DNA from: Bacteroides congonensis | GTDB taxonomy: Bacteria; Bacteroidota; Bacteroidia; Bacteroidales; Bacteroidaceae | Reading direction: 5' to 3' | DNA: 64,000 nucleotides | Assembly (NCBI RefSeq): GCF_900130125.1 | Contig: NZ_FQXY01000010.1 | Coordinates: 1,240,001-1,304,000 of the forward strand | Shown here: positions 18,042 through 27,917 of the stretch, one piece after another | Layout: each line of letters opens with the position of its first letter | Position numbering within the stretch: position 1 is the stretch's first letter | The notes under the pieces: generated by a model | Told to the model about the DNA's origin: nothing | Databases searched by the model: none | The model's input: only the letters and a program-made list of their open reading frames with translations | Position numbers and translations under genes: made by a program

Positions 18042-18106
18042 GGGACGTTTGTTTTATTAATTGGGATATTTATTTTATCTTGGAATGCTCGAATTCCCTA
18101 CATTTG
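18042..18106 (+). promoter_or_regulatory. Direct-repeat operator and promoter, copy B (before the GH115 pair)
   Basis: Half-sites GGGACGTTTGTTTTATT at 18042 and GGGATATTTATTTTATC at 18063, then TACATTTG at 18099-18106: spacing 57 and 36 bp, as in copies A, C and D. It sits inside a longer open frame and rules out translation starts before about 18113. Confidence 0.7.
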
Positions 18107-18176
18107 TAACATGGAACAAACTCCCAATAGTACTAATAACATGAAAACATTTATAAACTCAGATAGATTTGAAATA

Positions 18177-21089
18177 ATGAAGAAAGCAACCTTATTTTTA
18201 TTGTTGTTCTGTCTTGTAACTACTGGTTATTCACAGGTAACTCTGTCAGATAAACAGCAGGACAAAAAAAGTTTTCCAATCGTTACTTCTGCTGCTAAAG
18301 CAGTGGTTTGTTATGATGAAGCAGATGCGGAAGTGGTCAGAAGAACGGCAGGGCTGTTGGTGGAAGATGTAAATCGAGTCACTAATAAAAAATTGAAATT
18401 GGTATCTGATTTGCCGTCTAAACAAGAGTATATTATTCTGGCCGGAACTTTGGGAAAGAATAAAGCAATAGATCGTTTAGTGGCGAATAAGAAGATTGAC
18501 ATTAGTAGAATTCGTAATGGCTGGGAACAATATGTGATTGATTTAATAGATAATCCTTTCCCGGGAATAAAAAAGGCATTGGTAGTAGCCGGTTCTGACC
18601 GCCGGGGAACAGCCTATGGATTGTTCTCTATCTCTGAAACCATAGGAGTATCTCCCTGGTACTGGTGGGCGGATGTTCCGGTGAACAAAAAGAAATCTTT
18701 ATGCTTGAATGTTAGTACCTTTTCGTCTAAGACTCCTTCTGTCAGATATAGGGGAATCTTTATTAATGATGAGGATTGGGGGTTAAAACCGTGGGCCTCT
18801 AAGAATTTTGAACCGGAGGTCGGAGATATAGGACCAAAAACTTATGCGAAGATTTGTGAGTTGTTGCTTCGCTTGAAAGCTAATTATTTGTGTCCGGCCA
18901 TGCATTCATGCACGAAAGCATTCAATCATTATCCGGATAATAAATTAGTAGCGGATAGTTTTGCAATTGTCATGGGGTCAGTGCATTGTGAACCATTATT
19001 GTTTAATAATGCTTCGGAATGGGATCGGAAAACAATGGGAGAATGGAACTATGTGACTAACCGGGACGGTATTAATAAGGTCTTGCGTAAGCGGGTGAAT
19101 GAGAATGGTAAATTTGAGAATGTGTACACCCTGGCTATGCGTGGAATTCATGATGCGGTGATGGCCGGTAATTTGACATTGGAAGAACAAGCACGTGTAC
19201 TGGAAAAAGCTTTTGATGACCAACGCGAGATTTTGTCTAGCGAAATTAATAAACCGGCTGATCAAATTCCGCAGGCATTTACTCCCTATAAAGAAGTATT
19301 GGAAACGTATGATCATGGAATGAGTTTGCCTGATGATGTTACTTTGGTATGGTCAGAAGATGACTTTGGATATATGAAGCGTCTTAGCAATTCAAAAGAA
19401 CGTAAACGTTCGGGGCGTTCAGGGGTTTATTATCATGTTTCATATTGGGGACCTCCAAAACATTATCTTTGGATAGCTTCTACTCCTCCTACACTGATGT
19501 ATGAGGAGTTGGAAAAGGCCTATCGTTCTACTGCTGACAGACTTTGGGTTGTGAATGTGGGTGATATTAAGCCGGCGGAATATCATATAAATTTATTCAT
19601 GGATATGGCCTATGATATTGAAAGCTTTAACTATGATAATATTAATGCACATAGTGTCGATTTCCTTTGCCGTATATTCGGTGAAAAATATAGGGAAGAT
19701 CTGACTGATATCCAGCAAACTTATTTTCAGTTGGCCTTTGCCCGGAAACCTGAATATATGGAACGGAGTACGGATACGGAATTTTCTATTCAGAATTACA
19801 AGGAGGTTGACAGGAGATTAGCTGCCTATAAACGTATTGCCGCAAAAGCAGAGAGAATATTGAAAGAACTGGATAAAGAGGCAGTACCGGCATTTTTCCA
19901 ATTGGTATATTATAATGTTAAAGGAGCTGCTTTAGTGAATCAGATGACATTAGGCGGGCAGAAGAATCGTCTTTATGCTGCTCAACAAAGAGCGACTGCT
20001 AATTTGATGAGAGATAAAGTTAAAGTGTATGGAGATAGCTTGGTCTTGATAACAGAACAATACAATTCATTATTAAATGGTAAATGGAAAGGTATGATGT
20101 CTTTGATTCATGGTGGAGCTCGTTCTTTCGGGCGTGCAAAGGTTGATTCAGTGACATTAGAATCTGTCCCTACATTAGGTGTATCTTGTGAAGGGGAGGA
20201 TAATAAGAAAGGTGTAGTGAACTTTCATACAATACCTTGCTTCAATAAATATCTTCCGGATGCTCATTATATTGATGTCTTTAATAAAGGGGTGGGAAGT
20301 TTGGAATGGAAGGCTACTCCTTCTGCGCCTTGGATTCTGATTGATAAAAAAGCTGGGAAAACACTTTATGAGGATCGAATTACGGTTTCCGTAGATTGGA
20401 GTAAAGCTCCAGTTGGTGAAAACGGTTCTGGATTTGTAGATATTTATACAGATAATAATGAAAAGAAAACGGTATATGTGTCTGTGTTTAATCCGGCTGG
20501 TCCTTCAGTTGAAGATTTGAAAGGATTATATGTCGAGAATAACGGTTATGTATCCATTGATGCTGCAAAGTTTCATAGAAAGCAGGAAATTGGTGAAATT
20601 AAGTTCGATATAGTAGATGGGCTTGGATTCGACAATAAGGTTGTTCGTTTGGGAGATCCTTTTGCGAAAACACCTTATTATGACGGGTTGTTGCTCACGT
20701 CTAATTATGTTGCTCCAGTGCGTGGTAACAAGTTCCCAGTACTGGAATATGACTTCTATTCTTTCCAAACTGGTCCTGTAGATGTATATACTTATATGTT
20801 ACCTATTTTCCCATTGGATAATGAACATGGTTCACGTTATGGTGTAATGGTGGATAATAGTCCTGTATATTTGCCGGAGGCAGGTGCGCCTTATTATAGT
20901 ACTCTGTGGATTCAGAGTGTGCTAAGAAACTGTAGAATCAATAAGACAACTCATTTTATTGATAAACCAGGTAAACATACAGTGAAGATTTATTGTGGCC
21001 ATCCCGGAATGATGTTGCAAAAAATTGTAGTTGATTTCGGTGGATTGAAGAAATCGTATATGGGGCCTGAATCGACTAGAATAAATTAA
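18177..21089 (+). CDS. GH115 alpha-glucuronidase, copy 1
   Basis: 970 residues with signal peptide MKKATLFLLLFCLVTTGYSQ. Family GH115 removes alpha-1,2-linked (4-O-methyl)glucuronic acid from polysaccharide side chains, often from internal positions. Family blocks: GSDRRGTAYGLFSISETIGV, WYWWADVPV, RGIFINDEDWGLKPW, ELLLRLKANYLCPAMH, WSEDDFGYMKRL, then a C-terminal beta-rich domain with SVFNPAGPSVEDLKG. I chose 18177 because the promoter box at 18099-18106 excludes the earlier frame start at 18036 and because a signal peptide begins there. Compared with copy 2 it lacks a stretch of about 15 residues (after RKPEYM). It is followed after 17 bp by copy 2, in one operon. Confidence 0.9.
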   Translation: MKKATLFLLLFCLVTTGYSQVTLSDKQQDKKSFPIVTSAAKAVVCYDEADAEVVRRTAGLLVEDVNRVTNKKLKLVSDLPSKQEYIILAGTLGKNKAIDRLVANKKIDISRIRNGWEQYVIDLIDNPFPGIKKALVVAGSDRRGTAYGLFSISETIGVSPWYWWADVPVNKKKSLCLNVSTFSSKTPSVRYRGIFINDEDWGLKPWASKNFEPEVGDIGPKTYAKICELLLRLKANYLCPAMHSCTKAFNHYPDNKLVADSFAIVMGSVHCEPLLFNNASEWDRKTMGEWNYVTNRDGINKVLRKRVNENGKFENVYTLAMRGIHDAVMAGNLTLEEQARVLEKAFDDQREILSSEINKPADQIPQAFTPYKEVLETYDHGMSLPDDVTLVWSEDDFGYMKRLSNSKERKRSGRSGVYYHVSYWGPPKHYLWIASTPPTLMYEELEKAYRSTADRLWVVNVGDIKPAEYHINLFMDMAYDIESFNYDNINAHSVDFLCRIFGEKYREDLTDIQQTYFQLAFARKPEYMERSTDTEFSIQNYKEVDRRLAAYKRIAAKAERILKELDKEAVPAFFQLVYYNVKGAALVNQMTLGGQKNRLYAAQQRATANLMRDKVKVYGDSLVLITEQYNSLLNGKWKGMMSLIHGGARSFGRAKVDSVTLESVPTLGVSCEGEDNKKGVVNFHTIPCFNKYLPDAHYIDVFNKGVGSLEWKATPSAPWILIDKKAGKTLYEDRITVSVDWSKAPVGENGSGFVDIYTDNNEKKTVYVSVFNPAGPSVEDLKGLYVENNGYVSIDAAKFHRKQEIGEIKFDIVDGLGFDNKVVRLGDPFAKTPYYDGLLLTSNYVAPVRGNKFPVLEYDFYSFQTGPVDVYTYMLPIFPLDNEHGSRYGVMVDNSPVYLPEAGAPYYSTLWIQSVLRNCRINKTTHFIDKPGKHTVKIYCGHPGMMLQKIVVDFGGLKKSYMGPESTRIN

Positions 21090-21106
21090 AAGGAATTAGA
21101 AGAAAT

Positions 21107-24061
21107 ATGACAAAATTGAGATTGATATTATGGGGGTTAGCTGCAATAGTTTGTATGCCTGTTACCTTTGGTCAAGTAGTCTTGACTGAAGGTAGCAGAA
21201 AAACTAACGAATTTAGCATAATAAATCGGAAAAGTAATGCCCATCTTTATTTTGATGAACAAGACTTTGAAGTGGTAAAAAAAACTGCTAATTTGTTTGC
21301 AAATGATGTGCAATTAGTGACTGGAAAGAAAATACAAGTAGAAGTTACAAAAAATAAGTTAGCTTCGAATAGTATCATTGTAGGAACACTTGGACATAAT
21401 GAATTAATAGACAAATTAGTTGCTAAAAATAAATTAGATGTCAAGGCATTAGAAAATCGATGGGAGAGTTATTTGATAGAAGTCGTTCGTAATCCTTTCC
21501 CTGGAGTAAATAAGGCTTTAGTTATTGCTGGTAGTGATCGTCGTGGTACTGCTTATGGATTGTTTTCTATATCTGAGATAATAGGTGTTTCTCCTTGGTA
21601 TTGGTGGGCGGATGCTCCTGTAGCCAGACATGCAGAACTAAATCTTAAAGTAAATAAAATAGTCTCTAATGAACCTACGGTGAAGTATCGTGGTATTTTT
21701 ATTAATGATGAAGACTGGGGGTTATTACGTTGGGCAAAGAATACATTTGAAAAAGAACGTGGAAATATTGGTCCTAAAACGTATGCCAAGGTTTGTGAAC
21801 TTCTTTTGCGTTTGAAAGCTAATTATTTATGTCCGGCAATGCACGAGGCTTCTACTGCATTTAATAAAATACCAGAAAATAAACTGGTTGCCGACAGCTT
21901 TGCTATTGTTATGGGGTCTGTACACTGTGAACCATTATTGTTTAATAATGCTAGTGAATGGGATAAGAAAACAATGGGAGAGTGGGATTATGTTAATAAC
22001 AAAGAAACACTTAACAGGGTGTTAAAGCAGCGTGTTACAGAAAATTCTCCTTATGAGAATGTCTATACGCTTGCTTTACGCGGACTTCACGATAAAGCGA
22101 TGGGAGGAAGTAATGATATGAAGGAGCGTGTGAAGATGTTGGGTGAGGCTTTAAAAGATCAGCGTCAGCTTTTGGTTGATGTTATTAAAAAGCCTGCTAA
22201 TGAAATTCCGCAAGCTTTCACTCCTTATAAAGAGGTGTTGGATGTATATAGTGCCGGTTTGGATTTGCCGGAGGATGTAACTATCATCTGGCCGGATGAT
22301 AATTATGGATATATGAAGCGTTTAAGTAGTCCTCGCGAGCAAAAGCGTTCAGGGCGTGCTGGAGTTTATTATCATGTTTCTTATTTGGGTAAGCCTCACG
22401 ATTATCTGTGGATGAGTACTACTCCGCCGGCATTGATGTATGAAGAGCTTCGCAAGGCTTATGATGCAACGGCTGACAGGATTTGGTTGTTGAATGTCGG
22501 GGATATAAAATCATGCGAATCTTCTATGGATCTGTTCTTGACAATGGCCTATGATATTAATTCATTTAGTTATGATAATGTTTCTCTTTATCAGGCTCGC
22601 TGGTTGTCCAATATGTTTGGTAATAAATATTATAATGATTTTGTAGATATAACGAATACGTTTTATCACCAGGCATTTTCTCGTAAGCCCGAGTTTATGG
22701 GATGGGGATATCAGTGGTCAACTAATAGGCATGGAAAAGAACGTAATACAGATACGGATTTTTCATTTGTCAACTATCAGGAAGCGGATTCACGATTAGC
22801 TGCTTATGACCGTATTGGGGCAAAGGTTGAGCGTATTTTGAGTGAACTGCCGGAAGAACAGAAAGCAGGTTTTTATCAATTGCTTTATTATCCGGTGAAA
22901 GGTTGTGAACTGATGAATAAAATGATCCTGAATGGGCAGAAAAATAGATGGTATGCTTTGCAACAAAGAGCAGCGGCAAATGAATTAAAAAATCAGGTAA
23001 AGGTTTATTATGATAGTTTGCAAACGATTACTAAAGGGTATAATTCTTTGTTGAATGGAAAATGGAATCATATAATGACAACACGTCAAGGATTTGCTGC
23101 TTCCTATTTTGAGTTACCTAAGTTGGAGACGGTAACATTGTCCGATACTCCTTCTTTAGGAGTGTGGATAGAAGAGGAAGATGTGTTGAAAGGAAAAAGT
23201 AGTTTTCATATGTTGCCTGCGTTTAATACTTATTTACGTCAATCGTATTTCTTTGATGTCTTTAATAAAGGTAAGGGCTTATTGAACTGGAATATTAAAA
23301 CCTCAGAAAATTGGATACAAGTAAATAAGGAAAAAGGAAGTACGGCTTTTGAAGATCGGATATGGGTTTCTGTAGATTGGGCAAAGGTGCCGTCGGGAGA
23401 ACGTATCTCTGGTCTGATTGAGGTCGTTGCTGATGGTGTGGGAAAAGAAAATATATATGTCTCTGTTTTTAATCCTGTTTCTCCTTCAGTAGCAGAAATG
23501 GATACTTTGTTTGTCGAACATAATGGATATGTCTCAATAAATGCGGCTGATTATCATAGAAAGGTAGAGAATGACGCTATTAAGATTATGACAATTCCTA
23601 ATTTAGGCTTTGAAAATGCTTCTGTTCAATTAGGTAATCCTATTGCACCTATGCAAAGAACAGGAAGTAGTATTGTACCGAGAGTTGAATATGACTTCTA
23701 TACTTTCGGGCAAGGATCGGTGGATGTATATACTTATGTGTTGCCAACCTTTACATTGGCTGCTGATAAGGGTTATGCAGGTCATGAAGCTACTAATATT
23801 GAAACACGATATGGTGTATGTATTGATGATGGTCCAGTAATGAACCCCTCGACTTCTTCTTTCGAGTATGCGCAAATTTGGTATGAGAGCGCTTTGAAAA
23901 ATTGCCGTATTAATAAAACGACATTGCATATTAATAAACCGGGAAAACATACAGTAAAAGTTTTGTGTGGTGACGCCGGTACTGTATTGCAGAAAGTTGT
24001 ATTGGATTTTGGAGGAATGAAACGTTCATATTTAGGACCAAGGCCGACAAAGGCGAAATAA
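21107..24061 (+). CDS. GH115 alpha-glucuronidase, copy 2
   Basis: 984 residues with signal peptide MTKLRLILWGLAAIVCMPVTFG. It carries the same family blocks as copy 1 (GSDRRGTAYGLFSISEIIGV, RGIFINDEDWGLLRW, ELLLRLKANYLCPAMHEAST, WPDDNYGYMKRL, RTNQ-free C-terminal domain with SVFNPVSPSVAEMD). Identity to copy 1 is high along the whole length, so they arose by tandem duplication. Copy 2 has an insert after M531 (GWGYQWSTNRHG...) that copy 1 lacks; this lies between the catalytic barrel and a helical segment. The two may take GlcA from different linkages or positions on the same glycan. A strong terminator follows. Confidence 0.9.
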   Translation: MTKLRLILWGLAAIVCMPVTFGQVVLTEGSRKTNEFSIINRKSNAHLYFDEQDFEVVKKTANLFANDVQLVTGKKIQVEVTKNKLASNSIIVGTLGHNELIDKLVAKNKLDVKALENRWESYLIEVVRNPFPGVNKALVIAGSDRRGTAYGLFSISEIIGVSPWYWWADAPVARHAELNLKVNKIVSNEPTVKYRGIFINDEDWGLLRWAKNTFEKERGNIGPKTYAKVCELLLRLKANYLCPAMHEASTAFNKIPENKLVADSFAIVMGSVHCEPLLFNNASEWDKKTMGEWDYVNNKETLNRVLKQRVTENSPYENVYTLALRGLHDKAMGGSNDMKERVKMLGEALKDQRQLLVDVIKKPANEIPQAFTPYKEVLDVYSAGLDLPEDVTIIWPDDNYGYMKRLSSPREQKRSGRAGVYYHVSYLGKPHDYLWMSTTPPALMYEELRKAYDATADRIWLLNVGDIKSCESSMDLFLTMAYDINSFSYDNVSLYQARWLSNMFGNKYYNDFVDITNTFYHQAFSRKPEFMGWGYQWSTNRHGKERNTDTDFSFVNYQEADSRLAAYDRIGAKVERILSELPEEQKAGFYQLLYYPVKGCELMNKMILNGQKNRWYALQQRAAANELKNQVKVYYDSLQTITKGYNSLLNGKWNHIMTTRQGFAASYFELPKLETVTLSDTPSLGVWIEEEDVLKGKSSFHMLPAFNTYLRQSYFFDVFNKGKGLLNWNIKTSENWIQVNKEKGSTAFEDRIWVSVDWAKVPSGERISGLIEVVADGVGKENIYVSVFNPVSPSVAEMDTLFVEHNGYVSINAADYHRKVENDAIKIMTIPNLGFENASVQLGNPIAPMQRTGSSIVPRVEYDFYTFGQGSVDVYTYVLPTFTLAADKGYAGHEATNIETRYGVCIDDGPVMNPSTSSFEYAQIWYESALKNCRINKTTLHINKPGKHTVKVLCGDAGTVLQKVVLDFGGMKRSYLGPRPTKAK

Positions 24062-24105
24062 AAGTCTCGAATTATATATAAAAATTAATAATGACTTACG
24101 GGAAG

Positions 24106-24136
24106 GCTACGTGTAGTGCTACACGTAGCTTTCTTT
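24106..24136 (+). terminator. Rho-independent terminator after the GH115 pair
   Basis: Perfect 11-bp stem GCTACGTGTAG (24106-24116) and CTACACGTAGC (24119-24129) with a 2-nt loop, followed by TTTCTTT. It separates the GH115 unit from the SusC/D operon. Confidence 0.8.
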
Positions 24137-24156
24137 ATATCTTATAGATGCTTTTT

Positions 24157-24221
24157 GAGACATATTTTCTATTTATTGGGATGTTTATTTCATTCTCAAA
24201 TAATCAAATACCATACTTTTG
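24157..24221 (+). promoter_or_regulatory. Direct-repeat operator and promoter, copy C (before the SusC/D operon)
   Basis: Half-sites GAGACATATTTTCTATT at 24157 and GGGATGTTTATTTCATT at 24178, then TACTTTTG at 24214-24221, with the same 57/36-bp spacing as copies A, B and D. Confidence 0.7.
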
Positions 24222-24269
24222 TGCTTGTGAAATAATTCGATTATTAATTATAAATGGTTAACTTGTATT

Positions 24270-24770
24270 ATGAGGATTAACACGGTCATATTTGTGCTGT
24301 GCGCACTACTGTTTATCAGTTGTAATGATGATGAGCAGATGCAGTATGCAAAGATCTATTTCCCGCTAGCCACGCGGGCAGAAAAAAACGACTTTTTTGT
24401 TGCTGACTTTAATTATGAGAAAGATACGACCTTTGTTATTGGGGCGTATTGTGGGGGAAGTATTCCTGTACCTCAAGATGTGAAAGTCTCTATTGGTTTG
24501 GCAACTGATTCGTTAAGGAGACTCCAAGCGAAAGATCTTTCTTTGGCTGATTATGAATTACTCCCTGAAGATAGTTATGAAATTACTCCGGCGGATATGG
24601 TTGCAGTAATAAAGGAAAATACTACTAGGGGGGATCTGCAAGTCGTTTTTCATACGACCAATTTAGATCCGGCAAAACGATATGTCTTGCCTTTGTATAT
24701 GAAATCGGTCTCTCATTATGAGCTGGCTCCACAGCATAGCTATCTTTTTTTTGGAATAAAAAAACAATAA
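24270..24770 (+). CDS. DUF1735-like lipoprotein
   Basis: 166 residues. Signal peptide with lipobox ending LLFISC (Cys at about residue 18), so it is anchored to a membrane, probably on the cell surface as with other PUL lipoproteins. The body (AKIYFPLATRAEKNDFF, then YELLPEDSYEITPADMV, LDPAKRYVLPLYMKSV) resembles the DUF1735 domain that usually forms the N-terminus of larger Bacteroidetes glycan-binding proteins or hydrolases. Here it stands alone, at the head of the SusC/D operon and 14 bp before the first susC. A surface glycan-binding or SusCD-accessory role is an inference. Confidence 0.7.
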   Translation: MRINTVIFVLCALLFISCNDDEQMQYAKIYFPLATRAEKNDFFVADFNYEKDTTFVIGAYCGGSIPVPQDVKVSIGLATDSLRRLQAKDLSLADYELLPEDSYEITPADMVAVIKENTTRGDLQVVFHTTNLDPAKRYVLPLYMKSVSHYELAPQHSYLFFGIKKQ

Positions 24771-24783
24771 TTTAGCCTTATAG

Positions 24784-27700
24784 ATGATGAAAAACTGTAT
24801 TAAGTTTCACTTATTGTCAAAACAAACTGTTTTTTTAAAATTGCTTTGTTTTGTTGTTTTTTGTAATTGTAGCTTTTATGCCTCGGATGTATTTGCACAG
24901 AAAAAGAAGCAAATAATAATAAGAGGTAAAGTCGTTGACCCTAAAGGTGAAGCATTACAAGATGTGTTGGTAGATGTGAAAGAAAATTTAGGGTTTGTTC
25001 TTACGGATAAAGAAGGGCGATTTACGATTGCCGTACCTGATGAAGAATCAAGTCTCATATTTACATTAGATGAATATGAAAAGGCCACTGTTCAAGTAGG
25101 GAAAAAAAGGGACTTGAGTCTGACTCTTTTTAAAGCCGTAGAAAAGTATGAAGATAGAACCATAAACTTAATGTATGGTACACAGAAAGAGTCTCGGCTA
25201 GTAACGGCTGTAGAAACAGTGCGTGGGGAACAAATAGAAAATGTTCCGGTCATGTTTCAAAATGCAGCAATTGCCGGTTTGATGATGGGGGTTCAAACAA
25301 TTCAAACTACTGGTTTGCCCGGAGCGGATAACGCTAGTTTGTACGTGCGTGGGCAGCGTTCTTGGCGCAGTGGTTCTCCTGTTGCATATGTGGATGGACA
25401 TTTGCGCTCTTTCTCTCTGCTCGATCCACATGAAATAGAATCTATTTCGGTATACAAGGATGCAGGCTCTCTTTCTATTTTGGGACTTAGGGGGGCTAAT
25501 GGAGCATTTATGGCTACTACTCGCCGTGGTAAAGAGGGAAAGCCGGTTATACGTTTCAATGCGCAATTGAGTATTTCAAAACCGACACAAATGCCGGAAT
25601 ATCTAGACTCGTATCATTATGCACAATTGTATAATGAAGCTTTTCTTAATGACAATCCGGGGGCAGAGCCGGTATATAAGCAAGAAGACTTTGATTTGTA
25701 TATGAGTGGCGAATCTCCTTATACTCATCCGAATGTAGACTGGATTGGTGAACTCATGAAAAAGCAGACAATTGCTCAACGATATAATTTAAGTATTCAG
25801 GGAGGAAGTTCTAAAGCTAAATATTTTGTAAATTTCTCTTATCTTCATAATGATGGCTTGTATAAGACTGCCGGTTTGAACACTTATAATACGAATGCAA
25901 ACTTTCAGGCATACTCGGTTCGTTCTAATGTCGATGTGTCATTGACTAAAGACTTGTTATTGTCTGTTGATCTTTTCGGACGGCAACAATTGAGGAATAA
26001 CCCAGGGGGGTCAATGAGTGCGGACGCGCTGTTTAAGACGCTTTATTCGCTTCCTGCTAATATTTTCCCGTTGAATTATGGTCCAGATAAGGTTGCGGGT
26101 ACAAATGATTATCGCAAGAATCCTTATGGTATTTTGAATCATAGTGGATATTCAAAATATATTCACAGTACCATGGAAGCTTCAATGAAGGCAAATCAAA
26201 AACTGGACTTTATTACCAAGGGCTTAAGTGTATATGCTTCATTAGCCTTCGATGCTCGTTTTGATAACACAATTGATCGTAGCAAAGCATATATGGTATA
26301 TGAGTATACTGGTAAAGATGTGGCTACTGGTGAAGATTTATTCACTACGTGGGGTGAACCTGGTAAGCAAGTAAATAATAATTCTTTCGGTGACAGTAAA
26401 GTTAGAATCTTTGATGTAGAGGCAGGAGTGAATTATGCGCGTATATTTGGAAAGAAACATGATGTTTCAGGATTATTGACTTTTAATCGTAATCAGCAGA
26501 CTACGGATACGCAACGAATGGCTAATTATCATCAAGGACTATTTGGACGTGCGTCTTATGCTTTTGATTCTCGTTACTTGGCTGAGTTCTCGTTCGGATA
26601 TCAGGGGACGGAACAATTACCAAAGGAGAACCGTTATGGCTTTTTCCCTGCAGTTTCATTGGGGTGGGTTTTGTCGGAAGAACCTTTCGTGAAAAATACT
26701 ATTGGAAATGATTTGCTGAGTTTTGTGAAATTTTATGGTTCATATGGATTGACAGCTACTGATGATGGACTCCCTTATTTTTATTATTTACCTACCATGT
26801 CCAATAAAGGTTCAAGCCGCTATCATTTTGGTGTAAATGGATCTAATGTTGGTGGATGGGGAGAAAATAGTGTGTTCAATCCTAATGTAACTTGGGAAGA
26901 GTCATTGAAATTAAATCTTGGTACTGATATTCGTTTATGGAAAGATCGTATAAGTTTAGGATTTAATTATTTTAAGGAAAAAACATCACAGATATTAACG
27001 ACTCGTTATACTGTATCTACTCTTTCGGGGTATGGCTTTGGAGGTCCTTTGGAAAATATCGGAAAAACGGAAAACAAAGGATATGAGGCACGTATTGCTT
27101 ACGCTGATAGAAGGGGAGATTTTTACTGGACAGTAGGGGGTAATTTTAGTTTTATTGATAATACGATTCTATTTAACGATGAACAACCATATCCATATGA
27201 TTACCAAAAACGAACAGGAAACTCTATAAATGATTTATTTGGTTATGTCTCGGATGGGCTTTATCTTGATGAACAGGATCGTCTGAATAGTCCAAAGACA
27301 GATTCTGGAGCTGCATATGCGGGTGATATAAAGTATCGTGATTTGAATGGTGATGGTGTTATTAATGAACAGGACCAGCGTAAAATTGGAGATGCAAATT
27401 TGGCAGAATGGAGTTATGGTTTTTTTGTTGGTGCTGCTTATAAAGGGTTTGATGTAAAGGCTCTGTTTACGGGAGTAGCTAATAGAGACTATACATATGG
27501 TGACCTTAATATTATGGCTTTTAAGAATGAAGCTGGAAATGGAAATGAATGGGGAGGCGGTAGTGTGCAGAAGTACCATTTGGAAAATCGTTATAATCCG
27601 CAAGATCCTTCAACTTGGCGCACAGCTAAATACCCTCGTTTATCTCTATTAGGAGGAACTCATAATCGTTTGGATTCGGATTTTTGGCAAGACAATGGAA

Positions 27701-27912
27701 ACTTCCTTCGATTGAAAACTTTGGAAATCGGTTATACGCTTCCGCAGAACTGGACTCGGAAAGTCAAAATCTCAAAGGCACGTATTTTTTATACAGGATA
27801 CAACCTTTTTACTTGGCATAATATGCGTGTTATTGACCCGGAGAGCCAACCAGGGGCATGTAATTATCCGGTACAAAAAGTGTCAAGCTTTGGTTTGAGT
27901 CTTCAATTTTAA
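24784..27912 (+). CDS. SusC-like TonB-dependent transporter, copy 1
   Basis: 1042 residues. The N-terminus has a signal peptide, a carboxypeptidase-regulatory-like domain (IIIRGKVVDPKGEALQDVLV, about 42-125), a plug domain (NAAIAGLMMGVQTIQTTG, SLYVRGQRSWRSGSPVAYVDG) and a 22-strand barrel ending SSFGLSLQF, with the terminal aromatic residue needed for barrel assembly. It imports oligosaccharides across the outer membrane with its SusD lid, which follows after 6 bp. It has no STN domain, so it does not signal to a FecR. The usual VVGYG TonB-box phrase of SusC proteins is replaced by TINLMYGTQKE, so the TonB box is unusual. Confidence 0.95.
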   Translation: MMKNCIKFHLLSKQTVFLKLLCFVVFCNCSFYASDVFAQKKKQIIIRGKVVDPKGEALQDVLVDVKENLGFVLTDKEGRFTIAVPDEESSLIFTLDEYEKATVQVGKKRDLSLTLFKAVEKYEDRTINLMYGTQKESRLVTAVETVRGEQIENVPVMFQNAAIAGLMMGVQTIQTTGLPGADNASLYVRGQRSWRSGSPVAYVDGHLRSFSLLDPHEIESISVYKDAGSLSILGLRGANGAFMATTRRGKEGKPVIRFNAQLSISKPTQMPEYLDSYHYAQLYNEAFLNDNPGAEPVYKQEDFDLYMSGESPYTHPNVDWIGELMKKQTIAQRYNLSIQGGSSKAKYFVNFSYLHNDGLYKTAGLNTYNTNANFQAYSVRSNVDVSLTKDLLLSVDLFGRQQLRNNPGGSMSADALFKTLYSLPANIFPLNYGPDKVAGTNDYRKNPYGILNHSGYSKYIHSTMEASMKANQKLDFITKGLSVYASLAFDARFDNTIDRSKAYMVYEYTGKDVATGEDLFTTWGEPGKQVNNNSFGDSKVRIFDVEAGVNYARIFGKKHDVSGLLTFNRNQQTTDTQRMANYHQGLFGRASYAFDSRYLAEFSFGYQGTEQLPKENRYGFFPAVSLGWVLSEEPFVKNTIGNDLLSFVKFYGSYGLTATDDGLPYFYYLPTMSNKGSSRYHFGVNGSNVGGWGENSVFNPNVTWEESLKLNLGTDIRLWKDRISLGFNYFKEKTSQILTTRYTVSTLSGYGFGGPLENIGKTENKGYEARIAYADRRGDFYWTVGGNFSFIDNTILFNDEQPYPYDYQKRTGNSINDLFGYVSDGLYLDEQDRLNSPKTDSGAAYAGDIKYRDLNGDGVINEQDQRKIGDANLAEWSYGFFVGAAYKGFDVKALFTGVANRDYTYGDLNIMAFKNEAGNGNEWGGGSVQKYHLENRYNPQDPSTWRTAKYPRLSLLGGTHNRLDSDFWQDNGNFLRLKTLEIGYTLPQNWTRKVKISKARIFYTGYNLFTWHNMRVIDPESQPGACNYPVQKVSSFGLSLQF

Positions 27913-27917
27913 TAGTT

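Noticed and set aside
18036..18176. Extended N-terminus of GH115 copy 1
   Set aside because: It contains the operator and the -7 box, so it cannot be in the transcript; a signal peptide begins at 18177.
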